DNA of 64,000 nucleotides, from positions 1 through 64,000 of the forward strand of contig DATFFP010000073.1 in assembly GCA_035249985.1 (NCBI GenBank), in the 5' to 3' direction. The stretch comes from JAICNG01 sp035249985. Lineage in GTDB: Bacteria > Gemmatimonadota > Gemmatimonadetes > Gemmatimonadales > Gemmatimonadaceae. The stretch's first letter is position 1, and every line of letters begins with the position of its first letter. Below, piece by piece: positions 7,584 to 15,879 of this stretch. The translations under genes were made by a program, and so were the position numbers. The notes beneath the pieces are model-generated. The model did no database searches and was not told the DNA's origin. It saw only the letters and a program-made list of their open reading frames with translations.

Positions 7584-7735
7584 GGACGACGATACTCGAC
7601 CCGCACGCAAACAAATCACCAAATCATTTCGAGCCGATCTCAATCGCGCAGCCGGCCATCAGCGTTATCCGCTGAACCCGCGAAATCCGCGTCCCAACTT
7701 TGAACCTGGATGTCTGTATACACGACCGCCAAACA

Positions 7736-8806
7736 ATGAGAAGCACCCTGCTTCGCATTCCAGCGCTGATCCTCGCCGCCGCGTGCTTCCGCTCGGCGGG
7801 GCCTGACCTTGAGCGTGCACCCGCCAGTCCACCCGTGCTCGCCGCCCAGCGGAGCGGGACGACTGCACTGCTTCAGGCAGTGAGCGCGCCGAGTGCGCAG
7901 GTGGCGTGGGTGAGTGGGCATCGCGGCACGTACGCGATCACGACCGACGGCGGCGAAAGCTGGCGCTCGGCCGTCGTTCCCGACGCGGACTCGCTTCAGT
8001 TTCGTGATGTCTATGCCGTCGATGAGAGCACCGCGTGGCTCCTGGCGGCCGGCGATGGCGATCGCTCGCGCATCTATCACACGACCAACGGTGGGCAGTC
8101 GTGGACGCTGCAGTTTCGCAACGCCGAGCCCCGCGGGTTCTTTGACTGTCTCGACTTCTGGGATGGACGGCGCGGGCTTGCATTCAGCGATGCCGTCGAC
8201 GGCCGGTTCTACATCCTGACGACGAGCGACGCCGGACGCACCTGGACCCGCGTGGCGGCCGATGCGCTTCCGGCGGCACGGTCGGGCGAGGGGGCATTCG
8301 CGGCGAGCGGCACCTGTGTGATCACCGGCCCCAACGGGCGGGCATGGATCTCGACCGGCAATGCACCGTCCGAGTCGCGCATCCTCTACACCGCCGACTA
8401 TGGGCGGAGCTGGAGCGTATTCCTCACGCCTTTATCGGCCGGCGAAGGCGCCGGGGCGGCGACGCTCACCTTTCGCGACACGCTGCACGGGGTGGTCATG
8501 GGCGGCCCGGTCGGCCGGCCTAACGAGCGCGGCGACTGGACGGCCGTCACCGGCGACGGCGGTCGGACGTGGAGTCTGGGCGGGCGTCCGGCGATGGCGG
8601 GACCGGTGTACGGGGTCGCGTACGTCCCGCGAACGCCGGCCCTCGTGGCCGTCGGACCCGGTGGAATGGACTGGTCCACCGACGACGCGAGCTCGTGGAG
8701 CCGGCTCGACACGCTCGCGTACTGGAGTATTGGATTCTCACGAACGGGACGTGCGGGCTGGGCGGTCGGGCCCAGCGGTCGCATCACCAAGGTCCTCATC
8801 GAATAG
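7736..8806 (+). CDS. Secreted beta-propeller lipoprotein (YCF48/BNR-like)
   Basis: A 356-residue predicted lipoprotein: the signal MRSTLLRIPALILAAAC ends in a lipobox (LAAAC, Cys near residue 17). The mature part shows repeated BNR/Asp-box-like units (TTDGGESWRSA, TTNGGQSWTLQF, TSDAGRTWTRV, TADYGRSWSVF, TGDGGRTWSLG, STDDASSWSRL), about six blades, as in photosystem-assembly YCF48-like or sortilin-type propellers. The frame opens upstream at 7700, but that part is the end of the repeat element, so 7736 is the start. It is 6 bases upstream of the serine hydrolase gene and likely co-transcribed with it. The ligand is unknown. Confidence 0.88.
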   Translation: MRSTLLRIPALILAAACFRSAGPDLERAPASPPVLAAQRSGTTALLQAVSAPSAQVAWVSGHRGTYAITTDGGESWRSAVVPDADSLQFRDVYAVDESTAWLLAAGDGDRSRIYHTTNGGQSWTLQFRNAEPRGFFDCLDFWDGRRGLAFSDAVDGRFYILTTSDAGRTWTRVAADALPAARSGEGAFAASGTCVITGPNGRAWISTGNAPSESRILYTADYGRSWSVFLTPLSAGEGAGAATLTFRDTLHGVVMGGPVGRPNERGDWTAVTGDGGRTWSLGGRPAMAGPVYGVAYVPRTPALVAVGPGGMDWSTDDASSWSRLDTLAYWSIGFSRTGRAGWAVGPSGRITKVLIE

Positions 8807-8812
8807 GTCGTT

Positions 8813-10447
8813 ATGCGCCTTTCCGTCATCACCCTCGCGGGCCTCGTCATCAGTCATGCCGCAGACGCGCAAACGCCACCGCGACAGGACACGCTGGCGC
8901 GCGTCGACAGCATCTTCGCGCGGTTCACGGCCACGACGCCGGGATGCGCCGTCGGCGCCTCGCGACACGACCGGACCATCCTGGCGAAAGCCTATGGCAT
9001 GTCGAATCTCGAGTACGACGTGCCGCTCTCGCCGGAGTCGATCATCGAGGCGGGCTCGGTGGCCAAGCAGTTCACAGCCGCGGCGATCCTGCTCCTCGCG
9101 CAGCAGGGCAAGCTCTCCATCGACGATCAGGTGCGAAAGCACATCCCCGAGCTGCCCGACTACGGTGCGCCGCTCACGATCCGCCACATGATCAACCACA
9201 CCAGTGGGCTGCGCGACTGGGGGACGGTCGCGGCGGTCGAGGGATGGCCGCGCGGCTCTCGAGCGCACACGCACGACCACGTGCTCGACATCGTCACGCG
9301 CCAACGCGCGCTGAATTTCCCCCCCGGAAGCGAATACCTCTACAGCAATACTGGCTACAACCTGCTCGCGATCATCGTGCAGCGCGTGAGCGGCCGCTCG
9401 TTCGCCGACTTTACACGCACCGAGATCTTCGAGCCCCTCGGCATGACGCGCACCTCCTGGCGCGATGACTACACTCGCGTCGTCAAAGGACGAGCGACCG
9501 CCTATTCGCCGACGCGGAATGGCTTCCGGCTCAACATGCCGTTCGAGAATGTCCATGGGAACGGCGGGCTGCTCACGACGGTCGAGGACCTGCTGCGGTG
9601 GAGCGCGAACTTCGATCGCGGGCAGGTCGGCGGCCCGACCCTGCTTCGCGAGCAGGTCCGGCAAGGGCGCCTCACGAATGGACGGGAGATCGAGTACGCC
9701 GCAGGCCTCTCCGTCTCCCGGTATCGCGGAGTCGCCGAGGTGAGCCACAGTGGCGCGACCGCGGGTTATCGTGCGTTTCTCACGCGGTACCCGGAGCATG
9801 GGCTTGCGATCGCCGTGCTATGCAACCACGGCGGTGCACCCGCGGCCACGCTTGCGCACCGCGTGGCGGATCTCTACCTGGGCTCGGCGGTCACGGATCC
9901 GCCCGCGCCCAGGGCGGTGACACTCGCCCCGAGCGTCCTGAGCGCGCGGGCCGGCCTCTATCGGAACGCCGTCACCGGACAGCCGCTACGGCTCTCCGTA
10001 CGCGATGGCAAGCTCGTCGATGACCGAGGCACGGAGGCGGTGCCGGTTTCCGCGACGGTGTTTCGAAACCCGAATGGCGGACAGGCGATTTTCGAGCTTT
10101 CCTCCGACGGCCGACCACGTATGATGCGCCTGCTTCAGGAGGACGGAGACACCCTGCTCTTCCTGCCGGTCGAGCCCTACGCACCAGGTCCTGAGGATCA
10201 GCGAGGGGTGGTCGGAACGTACGTCAGCGAGGAGGCAGCGACGACGATTACGATCGCCCACCAGGATGGCAAGCTACTCCTGCGGCAGCGCCCCACGGTA
10301 TCGTTCGAGATGCGCCCCGCCTATCGTGATGTCTTCGAGATTCCCACCGGCGACATCGTTCGCTTCATCCGTGACGACAGCGGCAAGGTGACAGAGATGA
10401 GCCTCTTCCTCGGTCGCGTTCGCGACCTGCGATTCAAGAAGCAGTGA
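8813..10447 (+). CDS. Secreted serine hydrolase, beta-lactamase class C/DD-peptidase fold
   Basis: A 544-residue exported hydrolase with signal peptide MRLSVITLAGLVISHAADAQ. The catalytic SxxK is S82-V-A-K85, the YxN motif is Y177-S-N179, and the third motif is H312-S-G314 (the KTG equivalent). This is the serine beta-lactamase/penicillin-binding-protein-like fold (Pfam Beta-lactamase). A C-terminal region of about 170 residues (from about 370) has the strand-rich look of the extra domain found in such esterases and peptidases. Substrates in the family range from D-Ala peptides to esters; none can be assigned. It is co-directional with the propeller lipoprotein and the TonB plug protein. Confidence 0.93.
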   Translation: MRLSVITLAGLVISHAADAQTPPRQDTLARVDSIFARFTATTPGCAVGASRHDRTILAKAYGMSNLEYDVPLSPESIIEAGSVAKQFTAAAILLLAQQGKLSIDDQVRKHIPELPDYGAPLTIRHMINHTSGLRDWGTVAAVEGWPRGSRAHTHDHVLDIVTRQRALNFPPGSEYLYSNTGYNLLAIIVQRVSGRSFADFTRTEIFEPLGMTRTSWRDDYTRVVKGRATAYSPTRNGFRLNMPFENVHGNGGLLTTVEDLLRWSANFDRGQVGGPTLLREQVRQGRLTNGREIEYAAGLSVSRYRGVAEVSHSGATAGYRAFLTRYPEHGLAIAVLCNHGGAPAATLAHRVADLYLGSAVTDPPAPRAVTLAPSVLSARAGLYRNAVTGQPLRLSVRDGKLVDDRGTEAVPVSATVFRNPNGGQAIFELSSDGRPRMMRLLQEDGDTLLFLPVEPYAPGPEDQRGVVGTYVSEEAATTITIAHQDGKLLLRQRPTVSFEMRPAYRDVFEIPTGDIVRFIRDDSGKVTEMSLFLGRVRDLRFKKQ

Positions 10448-10471
10448 AGAATGAGCAGTGAGGCGTGAGGG

Positions 10472-11308
10472 ATGACGCGCATCGCCCTCCTTCTGTTGGC
10501 CGCCGTGCTTCCCGTTCCGTTGGCGGCGCAGGCAACGCTGATCGTTCGCATAGGGGCCGACACCACGACGCGACCAGTACCTAACGTCTACGTCGGTATC
10601 CTTGCGCTGGGACGATCGGCGTTGACCGACACCGGCGGCCGGGTCGTGCTGGAACGATTGCCCGCGGGGACTCACCGCCTGGTCGCGCGCGCGATCGGGT
10701 TTCGTCCCGATTCGACAGTCGTCGAGCTCGCTGATGGCGCGATTCGGGAGATCACGATGAAGCTGACGACGCACACGCCCGTGCTCGAAGAAGTGCGGGT
10801 GAGCGCGGAGGGCACATCGCGAACCGGGAAGATGGTGGGGTACCACGAGCGTCGCGAACGCGGCATCGGGCGCTTCATTGATCGCAATGTGCTCGAGAAG
10901 AATGGGCACCGCCGCACATCCGACATTCTCAATACGGTTCCCGGCGTCTACGTCCGCTACGGCTTCACGTCGAAGGCGTGGGCGTCCTCCGGTCGTAACA
11001 GCACCGCCACCGGATGCCCGACGTGCGGGCACAGCGCCTCGAACGCCGCGATCAACCCCGGGGACCGCCTCGCCGGTGCACCGCCAGCCTGTTACATGGA
11101 CGTCTACATCGACGGAGCACTCGTCTACAATTCCAGCATTCGCTATGCGGCCCTGTACGACCTGAACAGCATCGAGCCCGGGAGCATCGAGGCGATCGAG
11201 GTCTACTCCAGCGGCTCCAACCTCCCCGCGGAATTCCAGAGGACAGGAGGTGGGTGCGGAGCGGTCCTCATCTGGATGAGGGTTTCGTTTCCTCCTAAGA
11301 AGAAGTAA
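10472..11308 (+). CDS. Carboxypeptidase-regulatory-like plus TonB plug-domain protein (no barrel)
   Basis: A 278-residue exported protein with signal MTRIALLLLAAVLPVPLAAQ. Residues 25-105 form a CarboxypepD_reg-like beta-sandwich (PNVYVGILALGRSALTDTGG, LPAGTHRLVARAIGFRPDS). Then comes a linker, LEEVRVSAEG, and a plug-like domain (residues 140-270) with DILNTVPGVYVRYG and IEAIEVYSSGSNLPAEF. The 22-strand barrel of TonB receptors is absent. The plug holds a CPTCG segment and further cysteines (CYMDVYIDG, GGGCGAVLIW). Plug-only proteins of this kind are typical of Gemmatimonadota-like genomes; whether they work as receptors is unknown. Its stop precedes a 45-bp perfect inverted repeat. Confidence 0.82.
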   Translation: MTRIALLLLAAVLPVPLAAQATLIVRIGADTTTRPVPNVYVGILALGRSALTDTGGRVVLERLPAGTHRLVARAIGFRPDSTVVELADGAIREITMKLTTHTPVLEEVRVSAEGTSRTGKMVGYHERRERGIGRFIDRNVLEKNGHRRTSDILNTVPGVYVRYGFTSKAWASSGRNSTATGCPTCGHSASNAAINPGDRLAGAPPACYMDVYIDGALVYNSSIRYAALYDLNSIEPGSIEAIEVYSSGSNLPAEFQRTGGGCGAVLIWMRVSFPPKKK

Positions 11309-11330
11309 GGATCGGCGGACGGGAGCCACA

Positions 11331-11432
11331 CTGCATGAACCACAGAGGCACGGAGGCACAGAGGAAACGGCAACTCCTTACGTGAGCAGTTGCCGTTTCC
11401 TCTGTGCCTCCGTGCCTCTGTGGTTCATGCAG
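11331..11432. repeat. 45-bp perfect inverted repeat, CCACAGAGGCACAGAGG family (copy 1)
   Basis: The arm 11331-11375 (starting CTGCATGAACCACAGAGGCA) is exactly complementary to 11388-11432; the loop is 12 bases. It lies between the convergent plug-protein and RND genes, and could act as a bidirectional terminator-like hairpin. Related copies are at 24574-24677 and 30391-30514. Confidence 0.95.
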
Positions 11433-11451
11433 TCCGACTCGTGGCGCCCCG

Positions 11452-14400
11452 CTAGTCCCCTGCCGGCTCCGGAACCGGCATCTCCGCCGTCGCCTGCTTC
11501 GGCGTAAACCCAAACACTCGCGCGAGCGACTGGCGCCACTCGTCGAGGATCTCGTAGAAGGTCGGGATCGCGATCAACGTCAGCAGCGTCGACGTGATCA
11601 CGCCGCCGATCACCGCCATCCCCAACGGCGCGCGGAACTGCGCGCCTTCGCCGCGGCCCAGCGCCACCGGGATCATGCCGGCGATGAGCGCGAAGGTCGT
11701 CATGAGAATGGGACGCAGGCGGATCGCGCCCGCCTCGATCAGCGCCTCACGCAGCGGCAGCCCGCGCCGCTCCCGCGCCCACTTCGCGAAATCGATCAGC
11801 AGAATCGCGTTCTTCGCCACGATGCCCGCCAGCAGAATGACGCCGATGAGGCTCATGATGTTGATGGTGCCCCCCGAGAGCGCCAATGCCAGCATCACGC
11901 CGATGAGCGACAACGGCAGCGACAGCATGATCGCGAGCGGATCGAGGAACGACCCGAACTGCATCACGAGAATCAGATACATCAGCAGAAGGGCGACCCC
12001 GAGGGCGAAGAAAATGTCGGCGAAGACCTCGGCCTGCTGTTGCGCGTCACCGCCCTGCGTCACGCGAACTCCCGGCGGCAACTGGAGCTGCGCTACGCGC
12101 TCGGTAATGTCGGCGATGACTTCGCCGGTCGAGCGGCCCGACACGTTCGCCTCCACGTTGACGACGAGGTCGCGATCCAGGTGCGTGATCACCGCCGGCC
12201 CGACGCTCTCCTCGACGCTCGCCACTTGTCCGAGGGGCACGGTGGACGGCAAGCCGTTCGGCCCCGGAACGACGAGCGGGAGCTGCCGGAGATCCGTCGC
12301 CCGACGGCGCGCCTCCGGTGCCAGCCGCACGACGACGTCCCGCACCTCACCGCTCGGATCCTCCCAGTCGCCGGCGTCGATCCCGGCGAAGGCGGGGCGG
12401 AGCGACTGCGCAACGTGCCCGGCGGTAATCCCTAACGACCCGGCGACGCCCCGGTGCAGCTCGACATTGAGCTCCGGTTTCTGGCCCTTGCTCGAGAGGC
12501 TGATGTCGACGGCGTTTGGAACCTGCTTGACTTCGGCGAGCACCATCTCGGCGGCGGTGTTCACGGCCTCCGGATCGGTCCCGCGCACCTCGATCTGCAC
12601 CAGCTTCTGATTGCCCCAATCGGTCGCGAACACCGCCAGCGTCGCTCCCGACACCCGCCTGGTCTCCTCACGAAGCACCGCGGCGAACTCCTCGGCGCTC
12701 ATGTCACGATCGGCGACAGGCGTCATCTTGACGTAGATGTTGCCGATGTCCACCGCGCCGGACGTGCCGCCGCCAAGCGTCGCGTACGTGTAGCGAACTT
12801 CCGGATGCGAGCGCGCGATGCGCGCCGCTTCCTCCGCCTTGAGCCGTGTGTACTCGAGGTTCGATCCCGGCGGCGTCTCGACCTCGATGTTCAGCTCGGC
12901 GTTGTCATCCTCGGGGAAGAACGCCACGCCGACGATCCCCATCGCCGGTACCACCGGCATCAGGAGCAGCGCCACCACGATCGCGACGGCGATGGAGCCG
13001 AGCCGCAGATACCACGGGCGAAACCGTGAGAGCCCGACGAGCGCGAGCGCCATCGCGCCAAGCACGACCGCCAGCCCGGTGAGCCCCTTCACGGGGAGCG
13101 TGAACGATCCAAGGAACGTCCCGATCGCGATCACGACGATCGGCAGGCGATGGTCCAGCGCCCACGCGATCACCTTCTTGTAATCGTGCGACCGCTGGTT
13201 GAACCAGGCGTTGAACCGGTCGAGCTTCCGCGTGATCCACCCCTTCTCGTGCTCTTCCTTGTGGGGATCCTTCCAGTACGCGGAGAGCATCGGGTCGAGC
13301 GAGAACGACACGAACAGCGACACGAACACCGAGGCGGCGATCGTCAGCGCGAACGGCTTGAACCACTGACCGCCGACGCCCGGCATGAACGCGATCGGGA
13401 CGAACACCGCGAGGATGGAGAACGTCGTCGCCGCAACCGCGAGGCCGATCTCGTCCGTGCCTTCACGTGCGGCGGTGTAGTGGTCTTTCCCCATCTCGAC
13501 GTGTCGCACGATGTTCTCGCGCACCACGATGGCGTCGTCGATCAGGATGCCGATCGCGAGCGACAGCCCCAGCAGCGACATCGTCTCGAGACGGAACCCG
13601 AGCGCCCACACCGCGATGAATGACGCGAGCACCGAAATCGGCAGCGCGATACCGGTGATAACCGTCGAGCGCCAGGAATTCAGGAACAGGAAGACGACGA
13701 GCACGGTGAGCAGCGCGCCTTCGATGAGCGCCTCCTGCACGTTGCGCACGGAGTTGCGCACTTCGTTCCCGCTGTTCTTCACGGCATCGATCGTCGTTCC
13801 GGCGGGCAGCGTCGCCTTCAGGCTATCGATCCGCTTGAGAATCTCGTCGCTCACCGTCGTCGTGCTGTATCCCTTGGACTTCTTGACGTCGATGCCGACC
13901 GCTTCGCGTCCATTGTACATCGCCGCTGTCCGCTGTTCCTCGACGCCGTCGAACACGTCGGCGACCTGGCCGAGGCGGATGAGCTGGCCATTCCGCTCGG
14001 CGACCACGAGCTGGGCGAATTCCGCAGGCGACTCCAGCCGTCCCTTGAGGCGGATGGAGCGCTCCTCGAGCGCACCCGTCACCCGACCGACCGGCGCGGC
14101 GAGATTCTGCAGCCCAAGCGCCTGCACGATATCCGAGACGCCCACTCCCGCGGACTGCAGCGCTTCGGGCTTGATCTGCACCGTGAGCTCACGCTCGACG
14201 CTCCCGGACACCTGCACCTCGGCAACTCCCGGAATCGAGCGCAGCAGACGCGTAATGCCGGGATCCGCGAGGCGCGTCAGCTCGGCGGGCGTCAACGACG
14301 TCGACGACAGCGCGAGCGAGACGATCGGCATGTCGGTGTCGTTGAACTTCCGGATGATCGGCTCTTCGAGCTCCTGCGGAAGGTCGGCACGAATGCCCGA

Positions 14401-14736
14401 GATCGCGTCACGCACATCCTGCGTGGCTTCGGCGAGCGGCTTCGCGAACTCGAACTCGATCATGATCGTGGCGAAGCCGTCCTCGGCCGTGCCCCGCACC
14501 TTCTTCACGCCGGAGATCGAGGAGATCGCCTCCTCCACCGGATCGAGGACTTCACGCTCGACGCCGTCCGGAGAAGCACCGGGATACAGCAGACCAACGG
14601 TGACGATCGGTGGCGCCACATCGGGGAACTCGTCGGTCTGCAACCGCATCAGCGCGAAGATGCCGAAAATCACCAGCGCCAGCATGCTGACGACGGTGAT
14701 GATCGGGCGCTTGATGGCAAAATCGGAAATAACCAT
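11452..14736 (-). CDS. Efflux RND transporter permease (HAE-1/AcrB type)
   Basis: A 1094-residue inner-membrane proton-driven pump subunit. It opens with MVISDFAIKRPIITVV and the PDVAPPIVTV...YPGASPDGVEREV porter-domain block. Twelve membrane spans occur in two halves: a first helix, two groups of helices near 340-560 and 890-1060, and large periplasmic loops. SLLGLSLAIGILIDDAIVVREN contains the paired Asp of the proton relay in helix 4. The second half has ILLAGIVAKNAILLIDFA. It is the last gene of a TetR-TolC-MFP-RND operon and should form a tripartite pump with its neighbours. Likely substrates are drugs or lipophiles rather than metals (inference from HAE-1 motifs). Confidence 0.96.
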   Translation of the reverse strand: MVISDFAIKRPIITVVSMLALVIFGIFALMRLQTDEFPDVAPPIVTVGLLYPGASPDGVEREVLDPVEEAISSISGVKKVRGTAEDGFATIMIEFEFAKPLAEATQDVRDAISGIRADLPQELEEPIIRKFNDTDMPIVSLALSSTSLTPAELTRLADPGITRLLRSIPGVAEVQVSGSVERELTVQIKPEALQSAGVGVSDIVQALGLQNLAAPVGRVTGALEERSIRLKGRLESPAEFAQLVVAERNGQLIRLGQVADVFDGVEEQRTAAMYNGREAVGIDVKKSKGYSTTTVSDEILKRIDSLKATLPAGTTIDAVKNSGNEVRNSVRNVQEALIEGALLTVLVVFLFLNSWRSTVITGIALPISVLASFIAVWALGFRLETMSLLGLSLAIGILIDDAIVVRENIVRHVEMGKDHYTAAREGTDEIGLAVAATTFSILAVFVPIAFMPGVGGQWFKPFALTIAASVFVSLFVSFSLDPMLSAYWKDPHKEEHEKGWITRKLDRFNAWFNQRSHDYKKVIAWALDHRLPIVVIAIGTFLGSFTLPVKGLTGLAVVLGAMALALVGLSRFRPWYLRLGSIAVAIVVALLLMPVVPAMGIVGVAFFPEDDNAELNIEVETPPGSNLEYTRLKAEEAARIARSHPEVRYTYATLGGGTSGAVDIGNIYVKMTPVADRDMSAEEFAAVLREETRRVSGATLAVFATDWGNQKLVQIEVRGTDPEAVNTAAEMVLAEVKQVPNAVDISLSSKGQKPELNVELHRGVAGSLGITAGHVAQSLRPAFAGIDAGDWEDPSGEVRDVVVRLAPEARRRATDLRQLPLVVPGPNGLPSTVPLGQVASVEESVGPAVITHLDRDLVVNVEANVSGRSTGEVIADITERVAQLQLPPGVRVTQGGDAQQQAEVFADIFFALGVALLLMYLILVMQFGSFLDPLAIMLSLPLSLIGVMLALALSGGTINIMSLIGVILLAGIVAKNAILLIDFAKWARERRGLPLREALIEAGAIRLRPILMTTFALIAGMIPVALGRGEGAQFRAPLGMAVIGGVITSTLLTLIAIPTFYEILDEWRQSLARVFGFTPKQATAEMPVPEPAGD

Positions 14737-14763
14737 GCGATGCTCGTCCTTGAATGACCGCTG

Positions 14764-15879
14764 TTACTGATCGCTGATCGGCTTCACGCGCACCTGCGAG
14801 CCTGGCGTCACGCCTAACGCCGCCCCGACGAGCAGCGTGTCGCCCGCCGCCACGCCGCTGCGAATCTCCACGCGCTCGGTCGCGTCGTCCTCGAGACCGA
14901 GCTCGACCTCCACGCGCTCCGCGCGCCCGTTCTTGACGCGTACGACCGTCGGGCGAATCCCGCGCACGTCGACCGCGTTTTCGGGCACGACCACCGCGCT
15001 GCGCGCGTCAGTGGCCACGCGACCCTCGGCGAATAATCCCGCGACGAGCCGGCCACCGACATTCGGAATCGCGACATAAATGCGCACCTGCCGCGTGGTC
15101 GGATCGGCCGCCGGATTGATGCGCTCGACGCGACCGGTAAAGGTCCGATCCGGATAGGCATTCACCGTGAATTCCACCGGATCACCGACACGCAGCGCCG
15201 AGAGCGCTTCCGCCGGAACCGATGCCTCGAGGCGCATGCTCGATGGATCGACGATCGTGAACATCTGCGACCCCGGCTGCATGACGTCACCGGCGCTCGC
15301 CGCACGCTCGCTCACCATCCCGGCGAACGGCGCGCGGATCTGCGTGTTGTCGAGCTGCCGCTGCGCGAGCGACAGACGCGCACGCGCATCCTCGAGCTGC
15401 GCCTCCGCGGCAATCCGGGTCTGGCGGGCCGCGTCGAGCTCCCGCTCGGCGATCGCGCCGGCTTCGGCGAGCCGCTGGGATCGCTCCTCGTCGCGTCGGG
15501 CGACACTCGCCGCGTTTTGCGCCGACGTCACCAATGACCGGGCCGACAGCCACTGATCGCGGATCGCCGTGTCGTCGATGCGCGCGAGCAGCTGTCCCTT
15601 CTGCACCGTGTGACCGTTGTCGGCCAGCGACTGGACGACCGTCCCGGTGATCTCGGCGCGAACATCCGCCTCACGAGCCGCCTGGAGTGATCCGGAGAGG
15701 AGCGGCCCAACGCGCAGCATCGTCTGCTCGGCGATCCCGATGTTCTCGACGCCGACGTCGACGACCGGGGTCGTGTTCTCCTCCGCGCTCGCTTCGTTGT
15801 CGCTGCGGCACCCCGTCACCGCGGCCAGCGTGAGGGCGATCAGGAGAGTTCCTTGGATGAGTGGGCGCTGGGGACTCAT
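14764..15879 (-). CDS. RND efflux periplasmic adaptor (MFP) lipoprotein
   Basis: A 371-residue membrane-fusion protein. The signal MSPQRPLIQGTLLIALTLAAVTGC ends in a lipobox (AVTGC, Cys24), so it is anchored in the inner membrane. A lipoyl/barrel-sandwich half (DVRAEITGTVVQSLADNGH, residues 73-91) is followed by an alpha-hairpin coiled coil (about 105-165) and the returning half, IRAPFAGMVSERAASAG, near 177. A beta-barrel domain (DPVEFTVNAYPDRTFTGRV) and a membrane-proximal domain follow. Its start overlaps the TolC stop by 4 bases (ATGA) and the RND pump follows 27 bases later. Confidence 0.95.
   Translation of the reverse strand: MSPQRPLIQGTLLIALTLAAVTGCRSDNEASAEENTTPVVDVGVENIGIAEQTMLRVGPLLSGSLQAAREADVRAEITGTVVQSLADNGHTVQKGQLLARIDDTAIRDQWLSARSLVTSAQNAASVARRDEERSQRLAEAGAIAERELDAARQTRIAAEAQLEDARARLSLAQRQLDNTQIRAPFAGMVSERAASAGDVMQPGSQMFTIVDPSSMRLEASVPAEALSALRVGDPVEFTVNAYPDRTFTGRVERINPAADPTTRQVRIYVAIPNVGGRLVAGLFAEGRVATDARSAVVVPENAVDVRGIRPTVVRVKNGRAERVEVELGLEDDATERVEIRSGVAAGDTLLVGAALGVTPGSQVRVKPISDQ

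Larger units (their letters stand above)
7014..7712. mobile_element. IR-bounded element carrying a GxxExxY gene (copy A)
   Basis: The left end CATCCAGGCTCAAGAGGCGA and right end TTTGAACCTGGATG are imperfect terminal inverted repeats. Left-end sequence (7014-7160) aligns over most of its length with 43611-43770 of the second element: shared blocks include GAGGCGACGCGGAT, TTCCTGGTG/TCCCTGGTG and TGTAGAGGAG/TGTGGAGGAG. The right ends share AATCCGCGTC...TGAACCTGGATG. Only this copy holds a gene. No transposase or obvious target duplication is seen, so mobility is inferred from the paired copies. The right end abuts the lipoprotein gene at 7736. Confidence 0.75.
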
